A DNA stretch of 53,318 nucleotides from a virus: positions 1 to 53,318 of the IMG/VR virus record IMGVR_UViG_3300043803_001519, one strand, 5' to 3'. Each line of letters starts with the position of its first letter. Position 1 is the first letter of the stretch. Positions 14,377 through 22,165 of the stretch are shown piece after piece. The notes under the pieces were generated by a model that made no database searches, was not told the DNA's origin, and saw only the letters and a program-made list of their open reading frames with translations. The translations under genes and the position numbers were made by a program.

Positions 14377-14600
14377 TTCTCGACACGCCCGAGGGCATCG
14401 CCCGCTACCAGATGGCCGTCCAGCTCGGCGCGATCAAGCTCGAGCTCAAGGGCCTGAAGCACTCACGCGGCAGCGTCGCCGCTGCCGTCAAGCGCCACTA
14501 CGGCTTCAAGGGCAACAAGCAGAAGGTCTATGACCAACTTGCTGCCCTCTACGAGCAAACCTACGGAGAGCCCTTTGCGGCCAGGAGCAGCAGGAAGTGA
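14373..14600 (+). CDS. unknown small basic helical protein
   Basis: A 75-residue protein, GTG start overlapping the previous stop. It has helices (RYQMAVQLGAIKLELKGLK) and a basic second half (VAAAVKRHYGFKGNKQKVYDQ). Phage proteins with this length and pattern are common in early regions but uncharacterised. Possible nucleic-acid binder by charge. Confidence 0.55.
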   Translation: MILDTPEGIARYQMAVQLGAIKLELKGLKHSRGSVAAAVKRHYGFKGNKQKVYDQLAALYEQTYGEPFAARSSRK

Positions 14601-14824
14601 TCACCAAGATCCACGTCAACCAGCACGCGATCCGCGCCAACCAAGGCAAGCGCGGCCAGCCCGTCATCACCGTCAAGGACTACCAGCGCAACCGGAAGAC
14701 CGACGAAGCCCGCATCATCGATGCCAACGGCAACGTCGTCGCCCGCATCGTCTACAACCCCGACAAGCCCCTCGACTGCGGCGCAAAGTGCTGGGTCGAG
14801 ACTTCCCTGGAGGTCCGCACATGA
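14597..14824 (+). CDS. conserved-looking small beta protein
   Basis: A 75-residue protein, GTG start coupled to the previous stop. It begins MITKIHVNQHAIRAN and ends ARIVYNPDKPLDCGAKCWVET, a pattern I have seen in many phage hypothetical proteins (from memory). Probably a small all-beta fold. Function is unknown. Confidence 0.6.
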   Translation: MITKIHVNQHAIRANQGKRGQPVITVKDYQRNRKTDEARIIDANGNVVARIVYNPDKPLDCGAKCWVETSLEVRT

Positions 14825-15231
14825 TCGCTTCGTTCGACAAGAAGATCGCCGACTCGCTCCTGGCGCAGCTCAAGGGCGCACTCGACCCGCTTCTCAAGGA
14901 GCATTCGCTTAGCCTCACGAAGGCCAACGGCCGGTACGACGACAACGTCCTCAAGGTCAGCCTCGAGCTGTCGGTCGCCGGCGGCAAGAGCCGCCGCGAG
15001 GAACAGGACTACCGTGACTGGGCGCCGCTCTTCGACCTCGACTCGTCCTGGTACGGCCTGCCGTTTGCCTTCGCCGATGGCACCGTCTACAAAATCGCCG
15101 GCATCAAGCCGCGCGCCAAGAAGAACGCCGTTATCATCGCGCGCGTCTCCGACGGCAAGCGGTTTCTCGGTCCGGCCTCCGTGGTCCGCGACTACATCCA
15201 GCGCGAGCTGAGCAAGGGGAAGGCGGCATGA
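14821..15231 (+). CDS. unknown protein
   Basis: A 136-residue protein with ATGA coupling upstream and downstream. It has helical N-terminal half and beta-rich C-terminal half (VYKIAGIKPRAKKNAVIIARV), and a conserved-looking WAPLFDLDSSWYGLPF stretch. The overall length fits a family often found in large phages as part of early gene strings. No function is assigned. Confidence 0.6.
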   Translation: MIASFDKKIADSLLAQLKGALDPLLKEHSLSLTKANGRYDDNVLKVSLELSVAGGKSRREEQDYRDWAPLFDLDSSWYGLPFAFADGTVYKIAGIKPRAKKNAVIIARVSDGKRFLGPASVVRDYIQRELSKGKAA

Positions 15232-15500
15232 AGCGTCAGGTCATCTTCTCCCGCAACCTCGAGAACTTCCTCTCCGAGCTCACGGCGGAGCTGCACAACG
15301 GCGACGTCTCTGTCGCGTTCGCGTTCAAGCTCTCCGGCGTAGTCAACGTAGCGTTCCCTCGCGGGTCGACAATGCACGGTTCCCAGAACTACGTTCTGGA
15401 CAGCGTCCGCGGTCAGCTTATCGAGCAGCTCAAGGATTCCGACTACGCTTGTTCCGACATCTTCGACGAAGTCGAGGTCCTCGACTCGGAGTATCTATGA
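15228..15500 (+). CDS. unknown small protein
   Basis: A 90-residue protein, ATGA-coupled. It is a mixed alpha/beta, acidic protein with LENFLSELTAELHNGDVSVA near the N-terminus. No membrane segment or metal motif. Function is unknown. Confidence 0.55.
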   Translation: MKRQVIFSRNLENFLSELTAELHNGDVSVAFAFKLSGVVNVAFPRGSTMHGSQNYVLDSVRGQLIEQLKDSDYACSDIFDEVEVLDSEYL

Positions 15501-15790
15501 CCGAGAACATCGAAATCGTCGTGGCCCCGCCACGGAAGGGTCGCGCCAGCTCCTGGTCGACCTTCGAGCGGCGCTATGACCCGATCGTCGACCCGAGCGG
15601 CACGGTCGTTCGCTCCTGGAACGACCCCGCTGTCCTGGCGGCCAGCGTCCGCCAGGTCTGGACCGTCGTCGACGCCGAGGGCCACCTCTACGTGGTCCCC
15701 GGCCTTGCCACGGTCAACTACATCGGCCGGATCATCACTCGAAAGGGGTGGTCCGACGTCGAGCTCACCAACACCGGATACAGGTTCTGA
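15497..15790 (+). CDS. unknown small beta-rich protein
   Basis: ATG 15497 overlaps the previous stop; 97 residues. It has strands such as VWTVVDAEGHLYVVPGLATV followed by NYIGRIITRKGW. Similar proteins occur in phage genomes as a short beta-sandwich-like unit (inference from pattern). No function is assigned. Confidence 0.55.
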   Translation: MTENIEIVVAPPRKGRASSWSTFERRYDPIVDPSGTVVRSWNDPAVLAASVRQVWTVVDAEGHLYVVPGLATVNYIGRIITRKGWSDVELTNTGYRF

Positions 15791-15792
15791 AC

Positions 15793-16038
15793 ATGAGCAA
15801 GTGCATCACCAAGATCGAACAGTCCCTCATCGCCACGCGCTGGCAGGATCGCGCCGCGTCGCTCGGGCTCAAGAAGGGAACCAAGCGCTACAAAGACGCC
15901 CAATTTCACTTCGTTGCCGGCGCCGCGTCGGCTCTTCACGCGACTGACCCCGAGGCTGGCCCCCAGGACCTCAGTAACCGCGTGCCGGTGGCGTGGGTGA
16001 TCGCCGGCCTGAGTGGTCGTGACCCGTTTGATCTCTGA
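15793..16038 (+). CDS. unknown small protein, last gene of the left arm
   Basis: An 81-residue, basic N-terminal half (SLGLKKGTKRYKDAQFHF) and an Ala-rich helical region. ATG begins two bases after the previous stop. It is the final plus-strand gene before the strong terminator at 16043. Function is unknown. Confidence 0.55.
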   Translation: MSKCITKIEQSLIATRWQDRAASLGLKKGTKRYKDAQFHFVAGAASALHATDPEAGPQDLSNRVPVAWVIAGLSGRDPFDL

Positions 16039-16042
16039 GACC

Positions 16043-16074
16043 CAGGGGGGCCGAAGCCCCCCTGTTTCTTTTTT
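16043..16074 (+). terminator. strong intrinsic terminator ending the left arm
   Basis: CAGGGGGGC and GCCCCCCTG form a perfect 9-bp stem around a CGAA tetraloop, followed by TTTCTTTTTT. It starts 5 bases after the last plus-strand gene, at the junction of the two convergent transcription arms. Confidence 0.92.
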
Positions 16075-16121
16075 CTCAGTAACTACTTAGGTGGGGTGCG
16101 GGGAGGATGGCTAGAAGCGCA

Positions 16122-16160
16122 TCAGCACTTCTTGCCGCCCTTGCCTTTCTTCTTACGCAT
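16122..16160 (-). CDS. 12-codon lysine-rich micro-ORF
   Basis: On the minus strand an ATG (16160) is preceded at 6 bases by AAGGAG and is followed by 11 codons and TGA, giving MRKKKGKGGKKC. It is the last reading frame of the right arm. The ideal ribosome binding site, the extreme Lys/Gly composition and the terminal Cys argue for a real peptide rather than chance, but there is no independent support. Confidence 0.4.
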   Translation of the reverse strand: MRKKKGKGGKKC

Positions 16161-16196
16161 TGCAATCTCCTTGGTTGTCGGTGAGTAAGGTGATAG

Positions 16197-16613
16197 TCAC
16201 TGTGGGCCACGAATGCGGCCGATCTCGGCGGAGCGCGCTCTGGCCGCAGCTACGGCCTCATCGACGGACCTAAACCGTGGGAACTGCTGCCCACGGCGCA
16301 GCGCCTGGCGAGCTCGTTTGATCGCTGCCTCTTCGTCGAGCTCGGCGCCATCCCAGATCGTCGGGATGTTGTAGAACCCGTCGTCGAAGCCCACGGTGAT
16401 GGTCCGCTCCGTTGAGAACGAGCCGTCGGGGTTGGCGAGCTTCGGGCGCGAGGTGTCGATCGGGAAGCCGGCCGGATCTACCGGGGCCCCTACACCCCAC
16501 ACCGGGGCGAGGCTGCTTAGCGACTGCATGGACGGTGCGACCGCCCTGCCGCCCTCGATCAGCCGTTGCAGGGAAGACTGCACCCGGGCGTGCTTGGCGA
16601 TCCCCTTGGCCAC
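16197..16613 (-). CDS. phage protein with NPDGSxSTERTIT motif
   Basis: Probable start GTG 16613 (138 residues), since the coding pattern (VAKGIAKHARVQSSLQRL) extends upstream of the alternative ATG at 16529. The centre contains PKLANPDGSFSTERTITVGF and NIPTIWDG followed by DEEAAIKRARQAL, a small domain found in phage virion-associated proteins (from memory) with unknown activity. It follows the tailspike gene by four bases, so it may act with or on the virion. Confidence 0.6.
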   Translation of the reverse strand: MAKGIAKHARVQSSLQRLIEGGRAVAPSMQSLSSLAPVWGVGAPVDPAGFPIDTSRPKLANPDGSFSTERTITVGFDDGFYNIPTIWDGAELDEEAAIKRARQALRRGQQFPRFRSVDEAVAAARARSAEIGRIRGPQ

Positions 16614-16621
16614 TTGGTCAC
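16609..16621 (+). repeat. 8-bp-phased pentamer pair 8
   Basis: GCCAC-TTG-GTCAC on the plus strand, spanning the junction between the tailspike stop (16618) and the next minus-strand gene start. Confidence 0.4.
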
Positions 16622-19200
16622 GCAGCCAGCTTGGGGTTCGCCCCGGTGTACTGGGTGATCGTATTGCCGAACTCCGCGCTGATTGTGAGCCGGCCGGCCG
16701 TCGACACTGCGTCACCAAGTACGTCGAGCGTGCTGTTGGTGATCGCCGCCGTGCCGGTGATGCCGGAAGCACCGCCAAAGAAGACGCCGCCGTCTTCCTT
16801 CGCGCTCCGTACGGTGCAGGCGTTCATCGAGAACGACGACGTTGGGCCATACGGATCGTGCAGCACGCAGTGGAGGTTCGTTGCGCCCGGCGTAGGATCC
16901 CAGCAATGCTCGAAGGTCGAGTTGAGAATGACGACGTTGTTGCTGCTGGCGACGAGCGCATAGCCGTCGAGGTTGTAAGCCCCGCAGCCATTGATGAGAA
17001 TGAGCGCGTTCCAGGGACCGATGCCGGTATGCGAGAAGTCAAAGCCGTCACCGGCGTACGCGGTGTGGTCGGACGCCCAGCCAGTTCGGCTGTCGTACGC
17101 GCCAAGCACGCAGCCCGTCGCCGTGATGTCGCCGGTCTGCGGGCCCTTGACGTAGAACATCTCGCCGCCGTGGTTCTTGGCGGTGCAGTTAGTGAATGTC
17201 AGCGCGCCCCAGGTCATGGCCTCGTAGCCAGGCGTGCCACCGCCGAAGGCGTGGAAGGCCTGGGCCACGTTGCCCTCGAAGTAGCTGCCGACGAGCTCAA
17301 TGTCTCCGTACGCGTGCAGGTTCTGGTCCCGGATCGGCCCGATGCACCAGGCCCCCTGCTGCGTGTTCGGGGTCGACAGCCCCGTGAAGAACCCGCCAGT
17401 GACGGTCAGCTTGTTGGCGCGATCTGCCGCGCAGAGCGCAATCCGGGTGTTGAAGAACGTGGCCTGCGAGGCGTCGACTTGAGTCGTCGATGGCCGTACG
17501 TGGAGGTCGCGGGGCTGCCGGCCGATAGCCACTACTTTGTCGGTGGAAACGGTGAGCGGCACCAGCAGCGTCGAGTGCAGGGAGAGCTTCCTGAGCTCCG
17601 GCCAGACGATCTCGGCGATGCGCTTGTACCCGGCCGACGTCGGGTGGACGTCACCGTCGAGGACGTCAGTACGCTTCGTGTCATTGCCGTCTGGAGTCGT
17701 GACGGCCCGATCGTTGTCCGGGTGCGAGCCGATGGCGTACTCGGGCGGCTGCGTGCCAACCGGCGCCCACAGGGGCCAGGTATCGACCCGTGCGAACTCG
17801 ACCGGTTGCCCGGAGCCGTTGACCAGGGCGGGCGCCAGTGTGGCCAGGAGCGCTCGCTGGTTGGCGATCTCCGCGTAGTAGCCGGCAGCCTTGGTGGTGG
17901 CGACAGCCTCGGGAGTATAGAACGGGTCGAACCAGATCAACTTCTGGAGGCTCTTGCACTTCAGTGCGACGCCCTCCAGGTAGATCTTGATCTGGAAGAC
18001 GTTGTTGCTGTCCATTGGGTCGCTGACTGCGCCAGCGGTGAAGCCGCTGACGTCGTTAACGGAGCCAAGGGCGATGATGACGTCGGGCCCAGTCCCGCTT
18101 TCCCAAGCGGCCAGCGCGTCGCCAGGCCCGCCGCCGAACGGGTTCAGGTCAGTGCGGTAGCCATTCCCCGGATCCCCGGCGTTGAAGATCTTGAACCAGA
18201 GCCGCTGGCGGTTGTAGAGGTACGCCAGCGACTGCAGCCACCAGCCCCAGTAGCCGTTGCCCTGCTCGGCGTTGATGCGCGCCGCGCGGGCGGCGTTGAC
18301 GGCCCCGTCGGTCTGTACGCCCTCGATGTCCGCCTGGGTCTGCGTCTTCGGCTCGCCCGCCGTGTTACGGTTGGTCGCTCCGGCCACGAACGAGTCGCCG
18401 ATGAGCCCGACGCGCAGCGCGGACGTGATCGGGGCGAGCGTCCGCTTGAGGAACTGAACGCGGCGTATCGCGCCGTTACGCCAGAAGGCAGACGGAGCAG
18501 CATCGCCGCGCCCGCCGATTGTGACCGTGCCCATGCGTGCTGCGCCGCTGGTGACCGTCTCGGCGCTGATAACCAGCCCGTCGATGATTAGATACTCGGT
18601 AGTGCCGTCCCACGTCAGGATGACAGTCGCCCACTCCTGGTCGAGGAATGACGGAACATTGTCCGCGATCCGGGTGATCTGGGCCATGACCGGGGCAGCC
18701 GCGGTCTTCAGGTCGTCGTGCCAGACGAGCGTGCGGGTCGTGGCGTTCTGGTTGAGGTACAGCCACCGCTCGGTGCTGAAGTTGTTGCCGGACCAGAGCA
18801 GCGAGGCCGTCGCCGTCGCGGTATCGGTGTTGCCGTCCAGGTCCGCGAAGTCGCCCGGGTCGAACGTCGAGTCGTCGTAGGCGAGCCCGGACCGCTGGAC
18901 CTCCATGACGATCGCGCCAGCAGCGGCCATCGCCGCGCTGTGGGGAAAGGAGGTTCTCTGGAGCGCCTTCAGGCCGTTGGGGACGAAGCCCAGGACAGGG
19001 TCAGGAACGTAGGTCCCGCTGACGGACGCAGTGCGCTCTGCCCACGCCGCCTGCGGCAACCGGAGGTCTAAGTCGAGGACCAGGTCCGGGTCAGTGGTCG
19101 GGACGAGCGGCGAGAACGTGTCGGCGCCGGCCTCGAAGCGACCAACGATCGAGCGCAGGATGTCCTGCGCGATATCGCTCGTGGCCGCTGCAGTCGTCAT
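16618..19200 (-). CDS. tailspike with SGNH esterase and beta-helix
   Basis: An 860-residue protein. The N-terminal part resembles a lectin-like jelly roll (ERWLYLNQNATTRTLVWHDD; TTEYLIIDGLVIS). The middle is an SGNH/GDSL hydrolase: block I VGLIGDSFVAG (about residue 270), VIIALGSVND (about 380) and DGDVHPTSAGYKRIA (about 517) holding the catalytic Asp/His. The C-terminal region has the turn-rich repeats of a right-handed beta-helix (LTVTGGFFTGL, ALTFTNCTAKN, LILINGCGAYN). Likely a receptor-binding spike that de-acylates host surface polysaccharide. Start ATG overlaps the upstream stop (TAATG). Confidence 0.75.
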   Translation of the reverse strand: MTTAAATSDIAQDILRSIVGRFEAGADTFSPLVPTTDPDLVLDLDLRLPQAAWAERTASVSGTYVPDPVLGFVPNGLKALQRTSFPHSAAMAAAGAIVMEVQRSGLAYDDSTFDPGDFADLDGNTDTATATASLLWSGNNFSTERWLYLNQNATTRTLVWHDDLKTAAAPVMAQITRIADNVPSFLDQEWATVILTWDGTTEYLIIDGLVISAETVTSGAARMGTVTIGGRGDAAPSAFWRNGAIRRVQFLKRTLAPITSALRVGLIGDSFVAGATNRNTAGEPKTQTQADIEGVQTDGAVNAARAARINAEQGNGYWGWWLQSLAYLYNRQRLWFKIFNAGDPGNGYRTDLNPFGGGPGDALAAWESGTGPDVIIALGSVNDVSGFTAGAVSDPMDSNNVFQIKIYLEGVALKCKSLQKLIWFDPFYTPEAVATTKAAGYYAEIANQRALLATLAPALVNGSGQPVEFARVDTWPLWAPVGTQPPEYAIGSHPDNDRAVTTPDGNDTKRTDVLDGDVHPTSAGYKRIAEIVWPELRKLSLHSTLLVPLTVSTDKVVAIGRQPRDLHVRPSTTQVDASQATFFNTRIALCAADRANKLTVTGGFFTGLSTPNTQQGAWCIGPIRDQNLHAYGDIELVGSYFEGNVAQAFHAFGGGTPGYEAMTWGALTFTNCTAKNHGGEMFYVKGPQTGDITATGCVLGAYDSRTGWASDHTAYAGDGFDFSHTGIGPWNALILINGCGAYNLDGYALVASSNNVVILNSTFEHCWDPTPGATNLHCVLHDPYGPTSSFSMNACTVRSAKEDGGVFFGGASGITGTAAITNSTLDVLGDAVSTAGRLTISAEFGNTITQYTGANPKLAA
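16703..16715 (+). repeat. 8-bp-phased pentamer pair 9
   Basis: GACAC-TGC-GTCAC inside the 3' end of the SGNH tailspike gene. Confidence 0.35.
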
Positions 19201-19496
19201 TAGATGAGCACCCCGCCACCGATGGTGCCGGACGTGCGCGACGTGACGTTGAGACGAACCGCGTCGACATGCCCGATGCGGACGATCTTGTTTTCGGTGA
19301 TGCCTGTCTCGACCTTGGCCCAGGCGAGCGAGGCATCGACGCGGGCCTCGATGTCGACGATAGCGGCGCCGGTCAACACAACCTGTACAGACGCCTCCTG
19401 ACGACCGAGGCGGGCCGCCTTGGCCATCCCGGAGAGTTCAACGGCGGTGGTCTGCCCGACGCCAGACAGAGTGTCGAAGGAGGTGTACATGCTCAT
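19200..19496 (-). CDS. small virion-associated protein
   Basis: A 98-residue Ala/Val-rich, beta-type protein (ASVQVVLTGAAIVDIEARVD; VRLNVTSRTSGTIGGGVLI) lying between two tailspikes. The composition fits a structural or capping component of the receptor-binding apparatus. No family is recognised. It starts four bases after the upstream tailspike stop. Confidence 0.55.
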   Translation of the reverse strand: MSMYTSFDTLSGVGQTTAVELSGMAKAARLGRQEASVQVVLTGAAIVDIEARVDASLAWAKVETGITENKIVRIGHVDAVRLNVTSRTSGTIGGGVLI

Positions 19497-19499
19497 GGT

Positions 19500-21431
19500 C
19501 TAAGCTCCGAGGTTGGGCAGGTTCTTCCAGCCCGTTGAGGTGAACTGGCGCCCCATGGCCGCTCCGGCCGCGGCGTCGGTGTAGATGGCTGTGTCGCCAA
19601 CGACGAACGGCCCACCACCGGCTTCGTAGGCTGCCTGGCTTGCAACGCTCCAGCGCAGGACCAGCTTGCCAGCCTCGACTGAGCCGACTGCGTTCGGGGC
19701 CGACTCGACCCGGCCTTCGTAGATCGCTTCGGCGCAGTCACCGGGGGCGAAGACCACCTCGTCGATGACGACGTACTCGGTCCCGGCAGCCAGGCTGTTG
19801 GAGTCGTTCAGGTAGACCCACAGGATGATGCTCGTGACAGCAGCCGGGATGTCGGCCACCACCCACACGAAGTTGTAGGCGCCAGGGGTCAGGTACTTGG
19901 TCGGGTCGGACTTGGTCTCGGCCAGGCCGGAGCTCGTGGTCGTGGCCACGCCGATGCGCACCGGCATGGTCGGGGCGGGGCCAGCGAAGCCGTCAGCCTC
20001 CGGGACGTAGAGCCAGACAGCGAACGTCATCCTGCGCGCGGCAGTCGCGTTCAGGAGCTCCGTGGAGATGAGGGAGAAGCCGTAGCGGTTCTGGGGCGTC
20101 CCCGCGGTGGCCGTTACGCGCATGGCGTTGGGCGGCGTCCTGACGAGGACAGACTCGTTGGCGTCGCTGACGTTGACTGCCGCGCGCCCGGTGCCGAACC
20201 GCTGCCCCTCGAGGAACCGGTTGGGGAACAGGTTCTGGGCAAGCGGGAAAGTCTCTTCGACGGCCGCGGTCGGGTAACCGAAGGCGACGGCCGGCATCCG
20301 CGGGCGCCGGTTCGACGTGGCCGAGGTCGTCTTGATGCTGCGCCGGTTCGTGCCGGTGTCAAAGCGGACGTCGATGTCCCAGTCGCGGACCTTGTCGAGC
20401 TCGATGGGGTAGGCCGCGCCACCGGGGCCCGAGACGGTTCCGCTCTGGATCTTGAACCCGTTGACCTTGGAGACCGTGCCGACGCGGAGCCACGGCGTCT
20501 CGATACGGCCAACCTGGGCCGTCTTGTAGACCCCGATGATGAGGTTCCCGCCGCCGTTGATGGCGCTGGCCAGGGTGCCGTACGCCGTCAGGTCGAGCCA
20601 GCGGAGGATATTCAGGGCGACCGTGTCGTTGAGGTCGAGCGACCGCAGGGCGTTGATGCTGACGAGGTCCAGGAGCCCGCCGTTCAGCCGTTCGCCCCGC
20701 AGCGACAGGCCGCAGTTGTCGGTACGGATCCGCAGGGTGCCGTTCTCGCCCATGGCCCAGACGCCCTCGGCGCAGCCGAAGACGTGGACGTCGAGCTCGC
20801 CGTTGCTGACGTCGTCGACGTCCGGGTTGCCGCCCGGCCGCCCCCACTGGAGGCCGACGCACTGCACGGCCTGGGTCGGGCCGGCGACGTCCGCGCCGAT
20901 CCCGAAGCCGGCCAGGTAGGCGCCGGTGAGCGCCGGGTCGACCCGCAGGACCGGCTGGAGGGCGCCGTTGTCGTCCAGGTCCGTGATCAGGGCCTTGAAC
21001 CAGGAGCGGGCCACCGCCGACGAGCGCCCGTAGCCAAGGCCGATGATCGGGCACGTCACGTCGACCGTGCGGCCGACGCCGATGCCGAAAGGCGTGGGGG
21101 AGACGAGCAGCCCCAGCTTCCGCTCGGTCAGCTCGGCGATGGCCGCCTCGAGCTCGTCAGCCTCGTCCTCGCCGCTGCCGGACAGCCGCATCTCCTCGGC
21201 CGTGACCCAGCCGCTGGAGAGGCCGTACGTCGGCCGGAACGACTGGAGCATGCGCTCGAAGTCCGAGGGGGTGGCGGCTACGACGCGCTTGGCGTTCGAG
21301 TCCCAGACGAGCGGGGCGTCCCGCGTCGGGTCAAGGTCAAGGTCGCTGTCCCCCGTACCGTAGACACCGATACGAAGGTTGGCCAACCCCTCCAGGGGGC
21401 CGCGGTTCCTGACTGGTCCAGATGATGGCAT
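19500..21431 (-). CDS. tailspike/tail fibre with beta-helix
   Basis: A 643-residue protein. The N-terminus (GPLEGLANLRIGVYGTGDSD) resembles virion-attachment segments of spikes. Residues about 120-330 show short-strand beta-helix repeats (LDLVSINALRSLDLNDTVAL, LIIGVYKTAQVGRIET). A C-terminal beta-sandwich (SLISTELLNATAARRMTFAV, FVWVVADIPAAVTSIILWVY) looks like a carbohydrate-binding module. Catalytic residues are not identifiable by eye. Likely a second host-recognition spike. Confidence 0.6.
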   Translation of the reverse strand: MPSSGPVRNRGPLEGLANLRIGVYGTGDSDLDLDPTRDAPLVWDSNAKRVVAATPSDFERMLQSFRPTYGLSSGWVTAEEMRLSGSGEDEADELEAAIAELTERKLGLLVSPTPFGIGVGRTVDVTCPIIGLGYGRSSAVARSWFKALITDLDDNGALQPVLRVDPALTGAYLAGFGIGADVAGPTQAVQCVGLQWGRPGGNPDVDDVSNGELDVHVFGCAEGVWAMGENGTLRIRTDNCGLSLRGERLNGGLLDLVSINALRSLDLNDTVALNILRWLDLTAYGTLASAINGGGNLIIGVYKTAQVGRIETPWLRVGTVSKVNGFKIQSGTVSGPGGAAYPIELDKVRDWDIDVRFDTGTNRRSIKTTSATSNRRPRMPAVAFGYPTAAVEETFPLAQNLFPNRFLEGQRFGTGRAAVNVSDANESVLVRTPPNAMRVTATAGTPQNRYGFSLISTELLNATAARRMTFAVWLYVPEADGFAGPAPTMPVRIGVATTTSSGLAETKSDPTKYLTPGAYNFVWVVADIPAAVTSIILWVYLNDSNSLAAGTEYVVIDEVVFAPGDCAEAIYEGRVESAPNAVGSVEAGKLVLRWSVASQAAYEAGGGPFVVGDTAIYTDAAAGAAMGRQFTSTGWKNLPNLGA

Positions 21432-21440
21432 TCGCGGACC

Positions 21441-21890
21441 TTACGGACTGACCTTGCGGGCTGCCACTTGCGCGCTCAGCACAGGCAGGCCACAGGAGTT
21501 CACGACCTCGCAGGCGATCTCCGCGGCCCGGACGGCGTCGGCTCCCGCCAGCATGGCCGCCAGGGCCGCCTGCTCGCCGCTCCCGGCGCTCAGCGGGACA
21601 TCGGCGGGCCAGGGCATCGGAATGGTGGCGTCGTCGTAGACCTCCACCCGGCCGTCGTCGTAGAGCAGGATGACCTCGGAGTCGTCCAGGTCGTCCGGCG
21701 CCAGGCGCTCGGGGTCCTCGAGCCAGGCGTACAGCTCATGGATCTTCGAGAGTGTTCCAGCCCCGGCTGCCCACGCCCGCAGTCGCTCGATCCTCACCAG
21801 CTTCTTCCAGCCCGGTCTCAGCTTCGTAGAACCGGAGCACACTAGGGAGTCGACGGCGAGCGTACCGTCTTTGTAGGCGACGACTGTCAC
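21441..21890 (-). CDS. proteasome-beta/HslV-like Ntn-hydrolase fold protein
   Basis: A 149-residue protein starting MTVVAYKDGTLAVDSL, the opening of the 20S beta/HslV-like family with a Thr directly after the initiator Met (potential N-terminal nucleophile), and a DS pair at the usual position. Later, GSGEQAALAAMLAGADAVRA matches the GSG...A..A.. helix of that fold. Such proteins are widespread in phage lysis/tail regions. Proteolytic activity is not established, and maturation would need removal of Met. It is coupled to the Rz1 stop by a 4-base overlap. Confidence 0.7.
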   Translation of the reverse strand: MTVVAYKDGTLAVDSLVCSGSTKLRPGWKKLVRIERLRAWAAGAGTLSKIHELYAWLEDPERLAPDDLDDSEVILLYDDGRVEVYDDATIPMPWPADVPLSAGSGEQAALAAMLAGADAVRAAEIACEVVNSCGLPVLSAQVAARKVSP

Positions 21891-22165
21891 TTTCCTCGGC
21901 TCCAGGTTGCGATTTCGGCCTTGTCTTCGTTACACCGTCGGAGTGCTCGGACGGCGGCAGCGGCTTCGGCCTCCAGTGAGTCGTTCTTTTCGATCTGGGC
22001 AAAGTCGGGCACCTTAGTCGGGGTCAGGAGTTCCTCCGGCGGCTGCACGCGCACGTACTCCACCACCGGCGTTGCCACAGGCTTCACCACCGGCGGCTTC
22101 ACACAGCCGGCGGCGAACGCTGTCAGGTACAGGGCGATCAGCCCATTCCGCGTAGTCGGGTTCAT
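21887..22165 (-). CDS. Rz1: outer-membrane spanin (Rz1-like lipoprotein)
   Basis: ATG 22165 gives 92 residues with a signal peptide and lipobox TAFAAGC (Cys21), then a Pro/Val-rich segment (KPPVVKPVATPVV) typical of Rz1. It overlaps the i-spanin 3' end by about 150 bases in another frame, the classic nested Rz/Rz1 arrangement, but extends well beyond it with a helical C-terminus. Expected role: outer-membrane lipoprotein that binds the i-spanin and fuses the membranes in the last step of lysis of a Gram-negative host. Confidence 0.75.
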   Translation of the reverse strand: MNPTTRNGLIALYLTAFAAGCVKPPVVKPVATPVVEYVRVQPPEELLTPTKVPDFAQIEKNDSLEAEAAAAVRALRRCNEDKAEIATWSRGK

